From assembly GCF_036250675.1 (NCBI RefSeq), contig NZ_CP109592.1, positions 9,362,001-9,426,000 on the forward strand: a stretch of 64,000 nt of DNA. The letters run 5' to 3'. Position numbers and translations under genes: made by a program. Origin of the DNA: Streptomyces sp. NBC_01689 (GTDB lineage: Bacteria > Actinomycetota > Actinomycetes > Streptomycetales > Streptomycetaceae). The notes beneath the pieces are model-generated. The model saw only the letters and a list, made by a program, of their open reading frames with translations. It did not search any database and was not told where the DNA came from. Positions 36,282 to 45,285 of this stretch are shown here, in pieces (positions within the stretch are counted from its first letter, which is position 1; each line of letters begins with the position of its first letter).

Positions 36282-37163
36282 TCACCGGCCGTCGAACAGG
36301 CCGATGGCCGCGAACGACGCGAAGGAGACCAGCAGGTACAGCACGGCGAGGCCCACGGACCAGCGTGCCGCCCCTCGGCGGAAGCGGGCGGCGGCGACCA
36401 GGGGCAGGGGCAGGGAGAGCAGCACCAGCCAGCCGGCCGCCTGCCCCGTGAACCAGGGCCGAACGGCGGCGAGTTCGAGCGTCGCCGCCGCGAACGGGAG
36501 GGCGAGGGTCACCCGCGCCGTGTCCCGCACGCCCAACTGGTGGACGTAGGTGCGGGTGTGGGGCGCGGGGTCGCGGACGAGCCTGCGGGCGAACTCGAGG
36601 TGGGTCAGCGCCAGTACGAAGCCCAGGGCGGCGGCGACGTCCCGTCCGGAGGGCGGCTCGCTCTGCCCGCGGGTCGAACCGAGGTAGACGTAGAGGCAGA
36701 TCAGCGTCTGCAGCGGAAGGTTGACCGGCAGGTGCAGCAACGGCCGGTCGGCGTCGGGCCACTTCCAGCGCCACTCGACGAGGAGTGTCAGGCACAGGTA
36801 CCCGAGGACCGCGGCGTAACCGGCCACGGGCAGGCCGCGCGGTGCGTTGAACAGCAGCAGGACACCTACGCCCAGAACGAACAGCGTTTTGAGATCCCGT
36901 ACCCGCACCGCCCCGGTGACCAGCGGCCGGCGCGGGTTCTGGACCCGGTCGTATGCGAGATCGCGTACGTCGTCCACGGCGCGGAAGAGCAGGAACGTGA
37001 CCGCGATGGTGGCCGCGGTCACCGCGAGCCCGGAGGCGGGCGCCGTGCCGGTCCGGTGGGCGGCCTGGTAGGCGGAGGTCAGGCCGTAGGACCAGCCGAG
37101 GCCGACGGCGGCGTAGAACCAGAGCGGGTAGGCGAGGGCGTATCTGGTGAGCCGGGTGATCAT
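36282..37163 (-). CDS. UbiA-type membrane prenyltransferase
   Basis: A 293-residue integral membrane protein with about 8 TM helices. The first Asp-rich motif is RAVDDVRDLAYDRVQNPRRP (residues about 62-81), the Mg-diphosphate site of UbiA enzymes. The second Asp motif is weak (GVRDTARV region). The start overlaps the dikinase stop (ATGA). UbiA proteins transfer a prenyl group from a prenyl diphosphate to an aromatic or other acceptor in the membrane; this implies a lipidic product or intermediate. Confidence 0.85.
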   Translation of the reverse strand: MITRLTRYALAYPLWFYAAVGLGWSYGLTSAYQAAHRTGTAPASGLAVTAATIAVTFLLFRAVDDVRDLAYDRVQNPRRPLVTGAVRVRDLKTLFVLGVGVLLLFNAPRGLPVAGYAAVLGYLCLTLLVEWRWKWPDADRPLLHLPVNLPLQTLICLYVYLGSTRGQSEPPSGRDVAAALGFVLALTHLEFARRLVRDPAPHTRTYVHQLGVRDTARVTLALPFAAATLELAAVRPWFTGQAAGWLVLLSLPLPLVAAARFRRGAARWSVGLAVLYLLVSFASFAAIGLFDGR

Positions 37164-39889
37164 GAGGCGTCCTCGGCCGTGGTCTCGTCGAGCACGGTGA
37201 TCGTGCCCCGGTCGCCGTCCACCTCGATCAGGGCCCCGTCGGGGACGCGGTCCACCACGCCGTGCACCGCGACCACCGTGGGGACGCCGAAGATCCGGCC
37301 GGTGATGGCCATGTGCGACAGCACGGTCCCCCGCTCGGCGACCAGGCCCTTGGCCACCAGCATGAGGAACATCCAACCGGGGTCGGTCTCCCGGGCGATG
37401 AGGATTCGGTCGCGGCACGACTCCGGGTCGACATCGGGTTCGGTGACCACACGGGCCCGCCCGCGCACGACTCCTCCGCTGGAGGCGAGACCGGTGAGTG
37501 TGGATCCGGGGGTGCCGCGGGTGGAGCCGGACGACTCCAGTGCCACGTCCAGGGGCAGGTCGGCGTCGGTGGCGAAGATGTTCGGGGGATCCGCACGCCG
37601 CAGGCTCGCGGCACGGGCCTTCGCACGGACCGCCGCGAGTTCACGCAGCCCGACGGTCGCCGCGCCGCCCTCGTACGCGCCGAGGATCTCCTCGACGGTG
37701 AGGTCGTTGACGTCGTCGACCGAGTCCAGCCGGCCCGCGTCGACCAGGTGCCGCCCGAGGGAACGGATCATCCTGCGGGACGCGCCGAAGAGTTCGGTGC
37801 GGCAGAAGCGGGCGTTCTCGCGGATGAACAGGTTGCGGCGGAGCGACCAGAACAGCAGGCGCAGCAGGGCGAGGCGCAGCGGGCCCGCGCAGTGGGTACG
37901 CAGTTCGCTCTCCGCCTCGCGCCGTGCCCTGCGCTCTTCCCTCGCGCTGTCCTCGGTGGAGCGGCCGCTCGTGATGACCGGCCGCAGCTGGGGCAGGAGC
38001 ATCTGGGGACGCTGGGAGACCACCGTCGTCTCCAGCTTGAGGTCGTGCAGACCCCGGTCGCCGTACCGCTTCACATGGGCGGTCGCCATGGCCGCGAGGT
38101 CGTCGCCGAACGCGCCGCCCGCGAGCCGTCGCCAGACGTCGGTGTCGTCGTGTTCCTCATGGGTCCGATCGTCTCCGAACACGGCCGCCAGTGCCTCGGC
38201 GTGGCCGCCGACCGTATCGGCGAGTGTCAGGAGTGAGCGCAGGGCCAGGACCGAGCGGTTGACCGGCCCGTCGCACAGCATGCCGTTGAGCACACCTCGG
38301 TTCGCGTCCGGAGCCCAGCGGCGCATCAGCCGCTCGGCCAGGTCGAGTTCGGCGATCACATGGGTGTTGGCCACGAGGGTTCGACCCCAGTACAGCGCGA
38401 CGTCCGCCCACAGCTCCCGGTAGTCCTGCACGAGTTGGCCGGGTGAACGGGTCTCAGGGTCGGGCAGACCGTCCCGGCGGTCGTCCCACCACGCGAAGAA
38501 CGCGCGCATACGCCGGGGGTTGAGCAGACGGCGCACGCCGGCCGCCGGGATTTCGCGTGCCCGTACGGCCATGCGCCGCGGTCCGGAGGGGGCGGGGACG
38601 GTCACGGAGGAGTCGACCGTGACGACGGCCTTCTCCCACTTGTGCTTGAGCCCGATGAACGCCCGCATCCCGCTGTGCAGCCGGTACCAGGACTCCAGCC
38701 GCATGTACACGCGGCCGTCCACATAGCCGAGCATCCGCCGCAGTTCGTAACGCCGAGCACGGAGGGTCCGTTCGGGCACCCCCATGCTGCGGTAGAACTC
38801 CTCGAATCCCACGGCGTACAGCTCGGAGGCGACGGAGAAGGTGAGCATCGAAGTGTGTCCGGCGTAGCTCTCGGAGATGTTCCCGTTGCTCCAGTGCAGC
38901 TCGCGCCTGTCCCGGGGCGCCGCGGCGACGACGGCCGGGCGGGCCTGGACGAGGTGGATCTCGCCGTCTTCCGTGACCGCGCCCTCGATGTCCTGGGGCA
39001 TGTCGAAGTGGCGCTCCAGGGCGAGTGCCAGATCCGCCACGGCGCGCGCGGTGCGGTCGTCGAGCACGGGGCGGTCGGCGAGTTCCCCGGGGACGTCGGC
39101 GAGGACGGTGCCGCCCGTCGGTCCCGCTACGACCTGACGTTCCTTGCGCACGAGTTGCGGCACGACGGCGCCGGTGGCGACGTGCACGGTGAAATGATCG
39201 ACGTCGGCCTGTTCCTGGGCGACTCCCTCGCCGAGTCCGTAGGCCGCCGCGATGAGGCTCTCCTCGGCGTTCCGGCCGCCGCGCGGGTCACGGCTGAAGG
39301 CCACGAAGGAAGCGGTGGCGGGGACGAGGCGCTGTACACCCACGGCCATCCGCGTGGCGGTGGGGTCCGCGCCGCGCCGGGCGCGGTACAGCACGCCTTC
39401 CGGAGTGAAGGCCGAGGCCCAGCAGGCGGCGAGGGCGTCGGGGAGCTCGGCACGGCCGACCGAGAGGAAGCTGCGTCCCAGCCCGGCGAACGGATCAGCG
39501 GCGGAGTCCTCCCCGTCCTGCTCGGTGTCGCTCGTCAGCGGGACGGCACAGGAGCGGACCGCGACGACACCGGCATCACCTGCCAGATGGTCGAAACGGC
39601 TCAGCAGGGCGTTCGTGAGCGACTCCGGTACGCCGACGCGCAGTACGGCCGCGGCGGCCTTCTCCGCCCATTCGGCGAGTTCGTCGGGGCTGCCCCCGAC
39701 GGGTGCCTCGGGGATGTCCGGTCGGGCGGTCTCCATCGCGCGGTCGAACGCGTCGACGGGGACGCAGACGAACTCCGGGACGTTGTACCCGGCCGCCCGA
39801 AGCTGGGCCTGGCGTGCGAACTTGTGGCCCACGAGCGTCGGGTCCGAGGATTCGGACGCGGTGTCGGCGAAGACTGTCCCGTGGGTCAT
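37160..39889 (-). CDS. PEP-synthase / rifampin-phosphotransferase-like dikinase
   Basis: 909 residues. The N-terminal ATP-grasp PPDK_N domain (about 10-330: GVVAVRSCAVPLTSDTEQDG, VGVQRLVPATASFVAFSRDP, EGAVTEDGEIHLVQARPAVV) is followed by a long helical middle domain and a C-terminal swivelling domain with the phospho-His region AERGTVLSHMAITGRIFGVP. This is the three-domain order of rifampin phosphotransferases and PEP synthases. The helical middle is the substrate domain in RPH. It probably phosphorylates (or uses PEP/ATP chemistry on) a pathway metabolite. ATGA overlaps on both sides. Confidence 0.88.
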   Translation of the reverse strand: MTHGTVFADTASESSDPTLVGHKFARQAQLRAAGYNVPEFVCVPVDAFDRAMETARPDIPEAPVGGSPDELAEWAEKAAAAVLRVGVPESLTNALLSRFDHLAGDAGVVAVRSCAVPLTSDTEQDGEDSAADPFAGLGRSFLSVGRAELPDALAACWASAFTPEGVLYRARRGADPTATRMAVGVQRLVPATASFVAFSRDPRGGRNAEESLIAAAYGLGEGVAQEQADVDHFTVHVATGAVVPQLVRKERQVVAGPTGGTVLADVPGELADRPVLDDRTARAVADLALALERHFDMPQDIEGAVTEDGEIHLVQARPAVVAAAPRDRRELHWSNGNISESYAGHTSMLTFSVASELYAVGFEEFYRSMGVPERTLRARRYELRRMLGYVDGRVYMRLESWYRLHSGMRAFIGLKHKWEKAVVTVDSSVTVPAPSGPRRMAVRAREIPAAGVRRLLNPRRMRAFFAWWDDRRDGLPDPETRSPGQLVQDYRELWADVALYWGRTLVANTHVIAELDLAERLMRRWAPDANRGVLNGMLCDGPVNRSVLALRSLLTLADTVGGHAEALAAVFGDDRTHEEHDDTDVWRRLAGGAFGDDLAAMATAHVKRYGDRGLHDLKLETTVVSQRPQMLLPQLRPVITSGRSTEDSAREERRARREAESELRTHCAGPLRLALLRLLFWSLRRNLFIRENARFCRTELFGASRRMIRSLGRHLVDAGRLDSVDDVNDLTVEEILGAYEGGAATVGLRELAAVRAKARAASLRRADPPNIFATDADLPLDVALESSGSTRGTPGSTLTGLASSGGVVRGRARVVTEPDVDPESCRDRILIARETDPGWMFLMLVAKGLVAERGTVLSHMAITGRIFGVPTVVAVHGVVDRVPDGALIEVDGDRGTITVLDETTAEDAS

Positions 39890-40764
39890 CGTGCGCGGTC
39901 CTCTGTGCGTCGCTGACGGAATCGGATGGTCTCGTACTGCCGTTCGTCCACGATGAGCGTGTCCAGGTGGGCATTTCCGATCTCCGTGTCGAGACCGTCG
40001 CCCGAGGGGTGGTAGAGCCGCATCGCGAGATCGAACGCACGGCCCTTGCCGGGGCGCGGCACCCATTCCAGCCGGACGCCGTCGGCCGGGGGCGTCAGCG
40101 GTAGGTCCGCCTCCAGGGTCCGCAGAATGAATTTGGAGTCCATCGGCCGCTCGTAGCAGGCGTGCCCGATCAGCGTGGCGAACTGCCGTGACGTCTCGAT
40201 GAGCTGCTCCAGCGGGTAGTCCCGGAGGAAGTGGCCGGCAGGTGGCTGCGTGGCGCTCGCGAGCAGCCGTGCGTCGGCCCACCACACGTCGTCGAGCAGG
40301 CAGTTCTCCTGGCGGGAGCGGTGGGAGAGCTCGGCCGCGGGGAGGGACGAGCCGGTGCGGCGCGGGGCGGCGGGTACGAGGGGGGCCGATGGCTTCTGGC
40401 GCAGGACGGCCGTTCCGCTGACGGCCGGTTCGGCGCCGACCTGCGCGCGTAGGTTCCAGCCCGGTTCGTCGTCGCCGCCGCCGTCGTTCTGTCCGTCGGC
40501 GGTGAGCGGAGAAACGGAAAGGGTGATGTCGTCGTCGAGTTCGCAGAATCTGTGGAATTTCAGGGAAATCTGTATCCGGTGGTCAGGTGGTAATTCACCG
40601 TGCGCGCTGCGGATCAGCTCCAGCAATCCGGTGACGACGAGAATTCCAGGTACGTGATCGAGGGCGTGGTCGAAGAAGAACGAGTCCTCCCGGTCGATCA
40701 CCAGATGTGCCGTGCTCCCTCCGAAGGAGGGATTGTGTCCTGTAAGGATCTCCTTCTTTTCCAT
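39886..40764 (-). CDS. AfsA-like (A-factor biosynthesis) tandem hotdog protein
   Basis: A 292-residue first gene of the operon, with AAAGGAG upstream. First hotdog: FFFDHALDHVPGILVVTGLL then ELIRSAHGELPP and IQISLKFHRFCELDDDITLS, the DHxxDHVPG signature of the AfsA domain (PF03756). Second hotdog (about 165-290): HFLRDYPLEQLIETSRQFAT and LPLTPPADGVRLEWVP. AfsA condenses a beta-ketoacyl-ACP with DHAP to start gamma-butyrolactone/butenolide synthesis. The second domain keeps fold features but not the full motif. Starter enzyme of the pathway by inference. Confidence 0.88.
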   Translation of the reverse strand: MEKKEILTGHNPSFGGSTAHLVIDREDSFFFDHALDHVPGILVVTGLLELIRSAHGELPPDHRIQISLKFHRFCELDDDITLSVSPLTADGQNDGGGDDEPGWNLRAQVGAEPAVSGTAVLRQKPSAPLVPAAPRRTGSSLPAAELSHRSRQENCLLDDVWWADARLLASATQPPAGHFLRDYPLEQLIETSRQFATLIGHACYERPMDSKFILRTLEADLPLTPPADGVRLEWVPRPGKGRAFDLAMRLYHPSGDGLDTEIGNAHLDTLIVDERQYETIRFRQRRTEDRAR

Positions 40765-41235
40765 GCATCATCTCCTTTCCGATCTTCTGTCGCGCGGACG
40801 GCATTCAAGGTGCTTCAACTTGCGACAGGATCTGACGGACTTTACGCAGATGACGGGTTCCCAAGTATTTTCGCAGACGCTTTCTGGTATTTCCCTTGGA
40901 GTTTGACCCTGGAGAGGATCCGCCACCGCCCGGGGGAGGAGCGGTGAGCGGCGAGTGGGGGGCAAGGGGAGTGCGGCTGACACGCGGGGCGGTCGCCGGG
41001 CACATCGGGATCCGCGAGGTGTGGCGGGGAACGGACGGGGCACGTCGGCGCCGGTTCGGACCACCGAGTTCATCGATGACGCCCGCGCGTGGGCCCGTAC
41101 GACGACTGCGGGCCCCTGGACAGGGGCCCGCAGATGGTTCAGGTGCCGGACGGTGTCAGCGGCACGCGCGGCCGGTCACCTGACCGTTGTGACCGCTGTG
41201 GAGCGCCTTCCGGCCGAGCGGGGATCGGTGCTACA
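40765..41235. other. Operon upstream region and terminator zone
   Basis: Contains the leader of the nine-gene operon (A/T-richer at 40820-40910, no clear gamma-butyrolactone-receptor palindrome seen) and the hairpin at 41106-41133. No gene is supported. Confidence 0.5.
41106..41133 (-). terminator. Perfect 11-bp G/C hairpin
   Basis: CTGCGGGCCCC and its exact complement flank the loop TGGACA. It lies about 100 bases after the end of the 41236-41781 gene and insulates the operon promoter from it. Confidence 0.8.
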
Positions 41236-41781
41236 TCACAGGACTTGCGCGCCGGAGGCGTGAGGGTCGCCGACCACGGTCAGGTGGTAGGTGGTGTCGA
41301 CCCAAAAGCCGCCTGTGGTGCGGGCCTTGATGTCGAGCACGTACTGGCCCGCCGGAAGCGGCTCAAGTCCGCACCACAGTCCCCAGGCCACGCGTCGGTA
41401 CAGACCTGTTCGAAAGGGCTTCGATGTGAACTCCTGCAGGGGTAGGGGCAGGCCGTTCACGGCTGCTTCGGCGCTCGCGACGTCGACGAGCATGGGTGTG
41501 GGCGCGAAACGGCTCCTGCGCTGGGTGTTGAAGACCGGGAAGAAGAGGCGCCGCTGTGCGGGGACCTGACACCGGCGCACCACGCGTCCGCCGTAGGTGC
41601 CCGCGAGGAACCACAGGTCTCGCGGTTGCTTCCAGTCGGCGAATTCACCGGTCTGGTCCGTGACCGGGCTCCGGTCGTCAGGAGCCGACAGCGCCCACTT
41701 CCACCATCTGGCTGCGAGCTTTCCGCCCTCCTGCGGCGTCAGTTGCCAGATGCCCTCTGCGTTGAGAGCGTCTCCGCTCAT
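41236..41781 (-). CDS. Conserved hypothetical protein
   Basis: 181 residues from ATG 41781 (MSGDALNAEG; ATG 41790 also in frame). Distinctive blocks: GGKLAARWWKWALSAPDDRS, PVTDQTGEFADWKQPRD, DLWFLAGTYGGRVVRRCQVP and QRRLFFPVFNTQ, then a beta-rich end VLDIKARTTGGFWVDTTYHL. These blocks are familiar from a widespread family of unknown function whose members elsewhere are secreted; here no signal peptide is present. Role unknown. Confidence 0.75.
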   Translation of the reverse strand: MSGDALNAEGIWQLTPQEGGKLAARWWKWALSAPDDRSPVTDQTGEFADWKQPRDLWFLAGTYGGRVVRRCQVPAQRRLFFPVFNTQRRSRFAPTPMLVDVASAEAAVNGLPLPLQEFTSKPFRTGLYRRVAWGLWCGLEPLPAGQYVLDIKARTTGGFWVDTTYHLTVVGDPHASGAQVL

Positions 41782-42075
41782 GAATCCCACCCCATGTCGT
41801 GCGCACTTCAGTTCGATCAGATTGCCGAAACTTTACATGTGACTGGGTGGGGTGGTGTCGGAGGGCGTGACTCCCGGCAGTGTGCTCGCGGCGGCGAATG
41901 CGAAGGCATTGCTAGCCGCCCCGAGCGAGCGCTGTGCGCACGCCTTGCAGCGTCTCCTCGCTGCCGTTCAGCACTCGGTCGGAGGCCTTGTCGCTGACGG
42001 AAGCGGCAAGGGGCATCGGCGTTACGACGTCGGGTGGCTTTACCGGATGATCAACAGGGCCCTACAGTGCGCAGC

Positions 42076-42321
42076 ATGTCGAGTCGTTCGAAGCGCACCT
42101 TGGTTGCTGCGGTCAGAGGGGCCGCTGTTGTCCTCGCGCTCACAGCGTTGCGGATGATGCAGGGTGCTTCGCCGGCTGGGGTCGCGGCGTGGGCGGTCGG
42201 TTTCGCCGTGCTCTTCGCCGCGATCACCTGGTACACGTGGTGGTTCCACGGAGACTCTTCCAAGGCGCTCGCGCTGCAGGCGAAGGCGGAGGCGAAGAGG
42301 ACCCGGAGTCTCGGGCAGTAG
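42076..42321 (+). CDS. Small membrane protein (81 aa)
   Basis: Starts MSSRSKRTLVAAVRGAAVVL. Two hydrophobic segments (about 8-25 and 30-50, WAVGFAVLFAAITWYTWWF) are followed by a Lys-rich tail (KALALQAKAEAKRTRSLGQ). No strong ribosome binding site. Next to another small membrane protein. Function unknown. Confidence 0.6.
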   Translation: MSSRSKRTLVAAVRGAAVVLALTALRMMQGASPAGVAAWAVGFAVLFAAITWYTWWFHGDSSKALALQAKAEAKRTRSLGQ

Positions 42322-42387
42322 TTCCGGACCGGCCCTCTCGGCAGGCCAAGAACCGCGTATTTCCACTGAGAAGGACCCCGATTCCCC

Positions 42388-42675
42388 ATGTCCGATGACC
42401 CCTTGCACGTGATCGCCGTTCCCGCGCGGAGGGATCTTCAGCTCCCTCGATTTCTCCGGCCGCTCCTGCCCACCACCCCGCTCAAGGGCTGGTTGATGCC
42501 GCTGGTGTTCGCGGTGCTCGCCCTGGGGTTCTGGGGGTACAGCAACAGTAAGCAGGACCCCAGGTCGGCGACGCACACTTTCGATGCCGTCTGCTTCGCT
42601 GTGGTCAGTGTGTTTTTCGTGGTCGCCAAGGGTTGGGTCGAGTGGCGGTTGCGCCGCGGCTCGGCCGAGGAGTAG
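42388..42675 (+). CDS. Small membrane protein (95 aa)
   Basis: The ATG at 42388 follows GAAGGA. A soluble N-terminus is followed by two TM segments (LMPLVFAVLALGFWGYS and FDAVCFAVVSVFFVVAKGW) and a charged tail. Likely co-transcribed with 42076-42321 (66-base gap). No known motif. Confidence 0.65.
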   Translation: MSDDPLHVIAVPARRDLQLPRFLRPLLPTTPLKGWLMPLVFAVLALGFWGYSNSKQDPRSATHTFDAVCFAVVSVFFVVAKGWVEWRLRRGSAEE

Positions 42676-43062
42676 GGCTGCGGAGCCTGGGTTGATCGTC
42701 GCTCGTCGACTTGCGTCGGCTGAGGGCCACGCAGGGGGCAGTGGCCCGAGGCGACTTCATCGATCCCTACGCGTCTCGTACTCCACTCAGTGACCTCATG
42801 GAGCTTGGCTCGCGGGTCAGGAAGGCACATGTCTTTACTGGACCCTGCGTCTGGTGCATCAAGCTCCCACCGCCCTCGAGCGCGAGTCCGAACCCGGTCT
42901 GGCGCTCCGCGTGGGTGTGGGATCTGGCCCACGCCGCCTACGGGGCCAGTATCTGGCCTGTGGTCGAAGCGCTGAAGTGTCTCGGGACTCGGAGTGGCGC
43001 CGTGGTTCTGGGCGTCGACGGCAGCGGTCTCGCCGTGTCGTCGCCGCGCAATGTCCTACTCC
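42676..43062. other. Intergenic, no supported gene
   Basis: Frames on the plus strand have no family match and inconsistent codon bias; this may be degraded coding DNA. Confidence 0.4.
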
Positions 43063-43851
43063 TCAAGCGCGTTGTGCCCATTCCAGGTCCAGGCGGTCGG
43101 CCAGGCCGGCGGCGGCGAAAGCCGCCTCCAGTTCGTCGCGGCCCTCGGTGAAGTGGGCCCAACTGTCGTGGTGGACCGGGACGACGCGGCGGACGGAGAG
43201 GATCCGGGCGGCCTCGGCGGCCTGCGCACTGTCCAGGACGATCAGGTTGCCGTCGAAGAGCATCGGGAAGCGGGGTGCGCCGGCGAAGAGGATCGCCGTG
43301 TCCACCGGGGCGAAGCGCTCGGCGATCTCCTTGACGGCGTCTAGGGAGGCGTTGTCGCCGCTGACGTAGACCGTCGGCAGGCCTTCCCCGGTCAGGACGA
43401 AGCCGACGACCTGGCCGGTGAGGGGCTCGACCTCCTCGCGCGGGCCGGGGCCGTGGATGGCGGGAACGGCTGTGACGGTGAGGGTGCCACCGTCCGGACG
43501 CTCCAGTTCGACCGTCTCCCAGTCGGCCAGGCCCTTGGCCCTTTCCCCGAGGCGCTCGCCGCCGCCGGGCGTGGTCAGGGTGAGGGAGACGTCCGCGAGC
43601 AGGGCGCGGCCGGAGACGTCGAGGTTGTCGGCGTGCTCGTCGTGGGAGAGCAGGACCACGTCGATGGGGCCGAGGTCGGCCGGGGTGGCGCTGGAGGGTG
43701 CCGTCTTGGTCAGGGTCGGACCGGCCGAGGGGTAGTCGCCGGGACCGTCGAAGGTCGGGTCGGTCAGGAAGCGCAGGCCGCCGTACTCGAACAGGGCGGT
43801 GGGACCACCGAAGGTGCGGACCGGGAACTGGCCGGGGTTGAGCCGGGACAT
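43063..43851 (-). CDS. MBL-fold metallo-hydrolase (UlaG/YtnP-like)
   Basis: 262 residues from ATG 43851 (AAGGG upstream). Metal motif DVVLLSHDEHADNLDVSG (H-x-E/H-x-D-N type), AVPAIHGPGP, VYVSGDNASLDAVKEIAE and VVPVHHDSWAHF. These are the ligand positions of the UlaG-like branch of metallo-beta-lactamase folds. Cytoplasmic. Divergent from a CGNR regulator with palindromes between them, so probably controlled by it. The substrate may be a lactone or phosphoester. Confidence 0.9.
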   Translation of the reverse strand: MSRLNPGQFPVRTFGGPTALFEYGGLRFLTDPTFDGPGDYPSAGPTLTKTAPSSATPADLGPIDVVLLSHDEHADNLDVSGRALLADVSLTLTTPGGGERLGERAKGLADWETVELERPDGGTLTVTAVPAIHGPGPREEVEPLTGQVVGFVLTGEGLPTVYVSGDNASLDAVKEIAERFAPVDTAILFAGAPRFPMLFDGNLIVLDSAQAAEAARILSVRRVVPVHHDSWAHFTEGRDELEAAFAAAGLADRLDLEWAQRA

Positions 43852-43883
43852 GACATCACCCTTGTTTCTCACGAAAAAAATCT

Positions 43884-43935
43884 GCGTTTAACGTGATGCC
43901 AGGCTAGGCAGCCTTCACGGAAAAACGCAAGCGTT
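43884..43935. promoter_or_regulatory. Two related inverted repeats in the MBL/CGNR divergent promoter
   Basis: GCGTTTAACG (43884-43893) and AACGC-AA-GCGTT (43924-43935) share the half-site AACGC/GCGTT. They lie between divergent starts at 43851 and 43947. Likely operators for the CGNR regulator. Confidence 0.55.
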
Positions 43936-43946
43936 AACATGAGGGC

Positions 43947-44555
43947 ATGGAAGACACCCTGGCCACCGGCATGGCGCGGGCCGCCCTGCCCCCAGCGCCG
44001 GGCGCCGACCGGTATCGCTCCCTGGACTTCGCCGACGCTGCCGCGACCCTGCCCGGCGGACAGAGCTACGACCTGCTCGCCGCTCCGGAATCCGCCATAC
44101 GCTGGCTCGTCGCCCATGACCTGGCCACCCCGGACGTGCAGATGTACGAGGTGTGCGCACAGCGGATGCGTACCCTGCGTACACACGTACGTGCCCTGTT
44201 CGCCACCCGAGTCGACGGCACCACCCCGCCCGAGGACTCCCTGCGCGCGGTGAACGACGCGCTCACGGCCGTACCCACCGCACCCCTCCTCACCTGGGAC
44301 GGGACCCAGGGATTGCGGCGCGTCCAGGCGCACCCCGCGGACCGGGCCGTCAATCACGCACTGGCGGCCCTCGCCGCCGACGCCGCCGACCTGCTCACCG
44401 GTCCCGACGCCGACATCCTCGCCGCCTGTGGCTCCGCCCCCTGCGACCGTTTCCTTCTGCTCACCCACGGCCGCCGCCAGTGGTGTTCCACCCGCTGCGG
44501 CGACCGCGCACGCGCCGCCCGCGCCTACGCCCGGCGCAGCGGTGCCTCGGACTGA
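43947..44555 (+). CDS. CGNR zinc-finger transcriptional regulator
   Basis: 202 residues with the ABATE-type N-terminal domain (SYDLLAAPESAIRWLVAHDL, MRTLRTHVRALFATRV) and the C-terminal CGNR finger: CGSAPCDRFLLLTHGRRQWC then STRCGDRARAARAYARR (C-x4-C...C-x3-C; the name motif is CGDR here). Proteins of this group are one-component regulators. The target is presumably its own promoter and the divergent MBL gene. Confidence 0.92.
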   Translation: MEDTLATGMARAALPPAPGADRYRSLDFADAAATLPGGQSYDLLAAPESAIRWLVAHDLATPDVQMYEVCAQRMRTLRTHVRALFATRVDGTTPPEDSLRAVNDALTAVPTAPLLTWDGTQGLRRVQAHPADRAVNHALAALAADAADLLTGPDADILAACGSAPCDRFLLLTHGRRQWCSTRCGDRARAARAYARRSGASD

Positions 44556-44880
44556 GGCGCGGCCCAAGGCCCTTTTGCGGACAGCCCGGTCACCAGGTGG
44601 TGAGCAGTTTCAGCGGGCCGTTCTCCGGTCACCGACGGGAGTGTCGTGACGATGTCCGGGCTTGCGCGCCTGTCCCCGTAAACCAGTTGTTCACGACCTC
44701 TGGGCGATCGAGGTGACCGAGTGGCCGAAGTCGGTCGTCTTGCTGCCTTCGGCCGTCAATGAGTCGCGGCGGAGGCGTTCGGACGCTGCGCAGGCGGAAG
44801 CAGGCGCGCCGGCCAGGAGTGCGGCGGCGCCGACCTGAGGGGCGACGCCGCAGGTTGTAGGGGAGGAGCGGTCAGGGGGA
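44556..44880. other. Intergenic, nothing recognised
   Basis: Between convergent genes; only short frames. Confidence 0.4.
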
Positions 44881-45285
44881 TCAGGAGTTGCTCCACCCGG
44901 TCGTGCCGGAATACGAGTCCAGCAGGTCCACCACGAAGACCAGGGTCGAGCCGGGCGGAATCAAGGGCGAGGGCGACTGATTGCCGTACCCGAGACGCGG
45001 GGGAACGATGATCTCGCGCCGACCGCCGACCTTCATCCCCCTCACACCTCGGTCCCAGCCCTTGATGACCTTTCCACCGCCCAAAGCGAACTTGTACGGC
45101 TCGCCCCGGTCCCAGGAAGCGTCGAACTCCTTGCCGGTCTCGAAAGTCACCCCGACATAGTGGACCCTGACCACCATCCCCGGCTTCACCTCGGCCCCGT
45201 CTCCGACGACCAGGTCCCGGATGGCCAGCTCGGTAGGAGCGTCCCCCTGCGGAACGCCGACCTCGGGCTTCGTCGGTTCACTCAT
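44881..45285 (-). CDS. FKBP-type peptidyl-prolyl isomerase
   Basis: 134 residues from ATG 45285 (GAGGG upstream). The FKBP domain covers about 20-125: GMVVRVHYVGVTFETGKEFD, YKFALGGGKVIKGWDRGVRG, MKVGGRREIIVPPRLGYGNQ and IPPGSTLVFVVDLLD. The FK506/proline pocket residues are conserved. No signal peptide, so a cytoplasmic folding helper. Confidence 0.96.
   Translation of the reverse strand: MSEPTKPEVGVPQGDAPTELAIRDLVVGDGAEVKPGMVVRVHYVGVTFETGKEFDASWDRGEPYKFALGGGKVIKGWDRGVRGMKVGGRREIIVPPRLGYGNQSPSPLIPPGSTLVFVVDLLDSYSGTTGWSNS

Noticed and set aside
36048..38423. 791-codon open frame on the plus strand
   Set aside because: Antisense to the UbiA and dikinase genes; Ser/Arg-rich with no family motif.
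40765..40950. Gamma-butyrolactone-receptor (ARE-like) site before the AfsA-type operon
   Set aside because: Looked for a palindromic A/T-flanked element; none was convincing.
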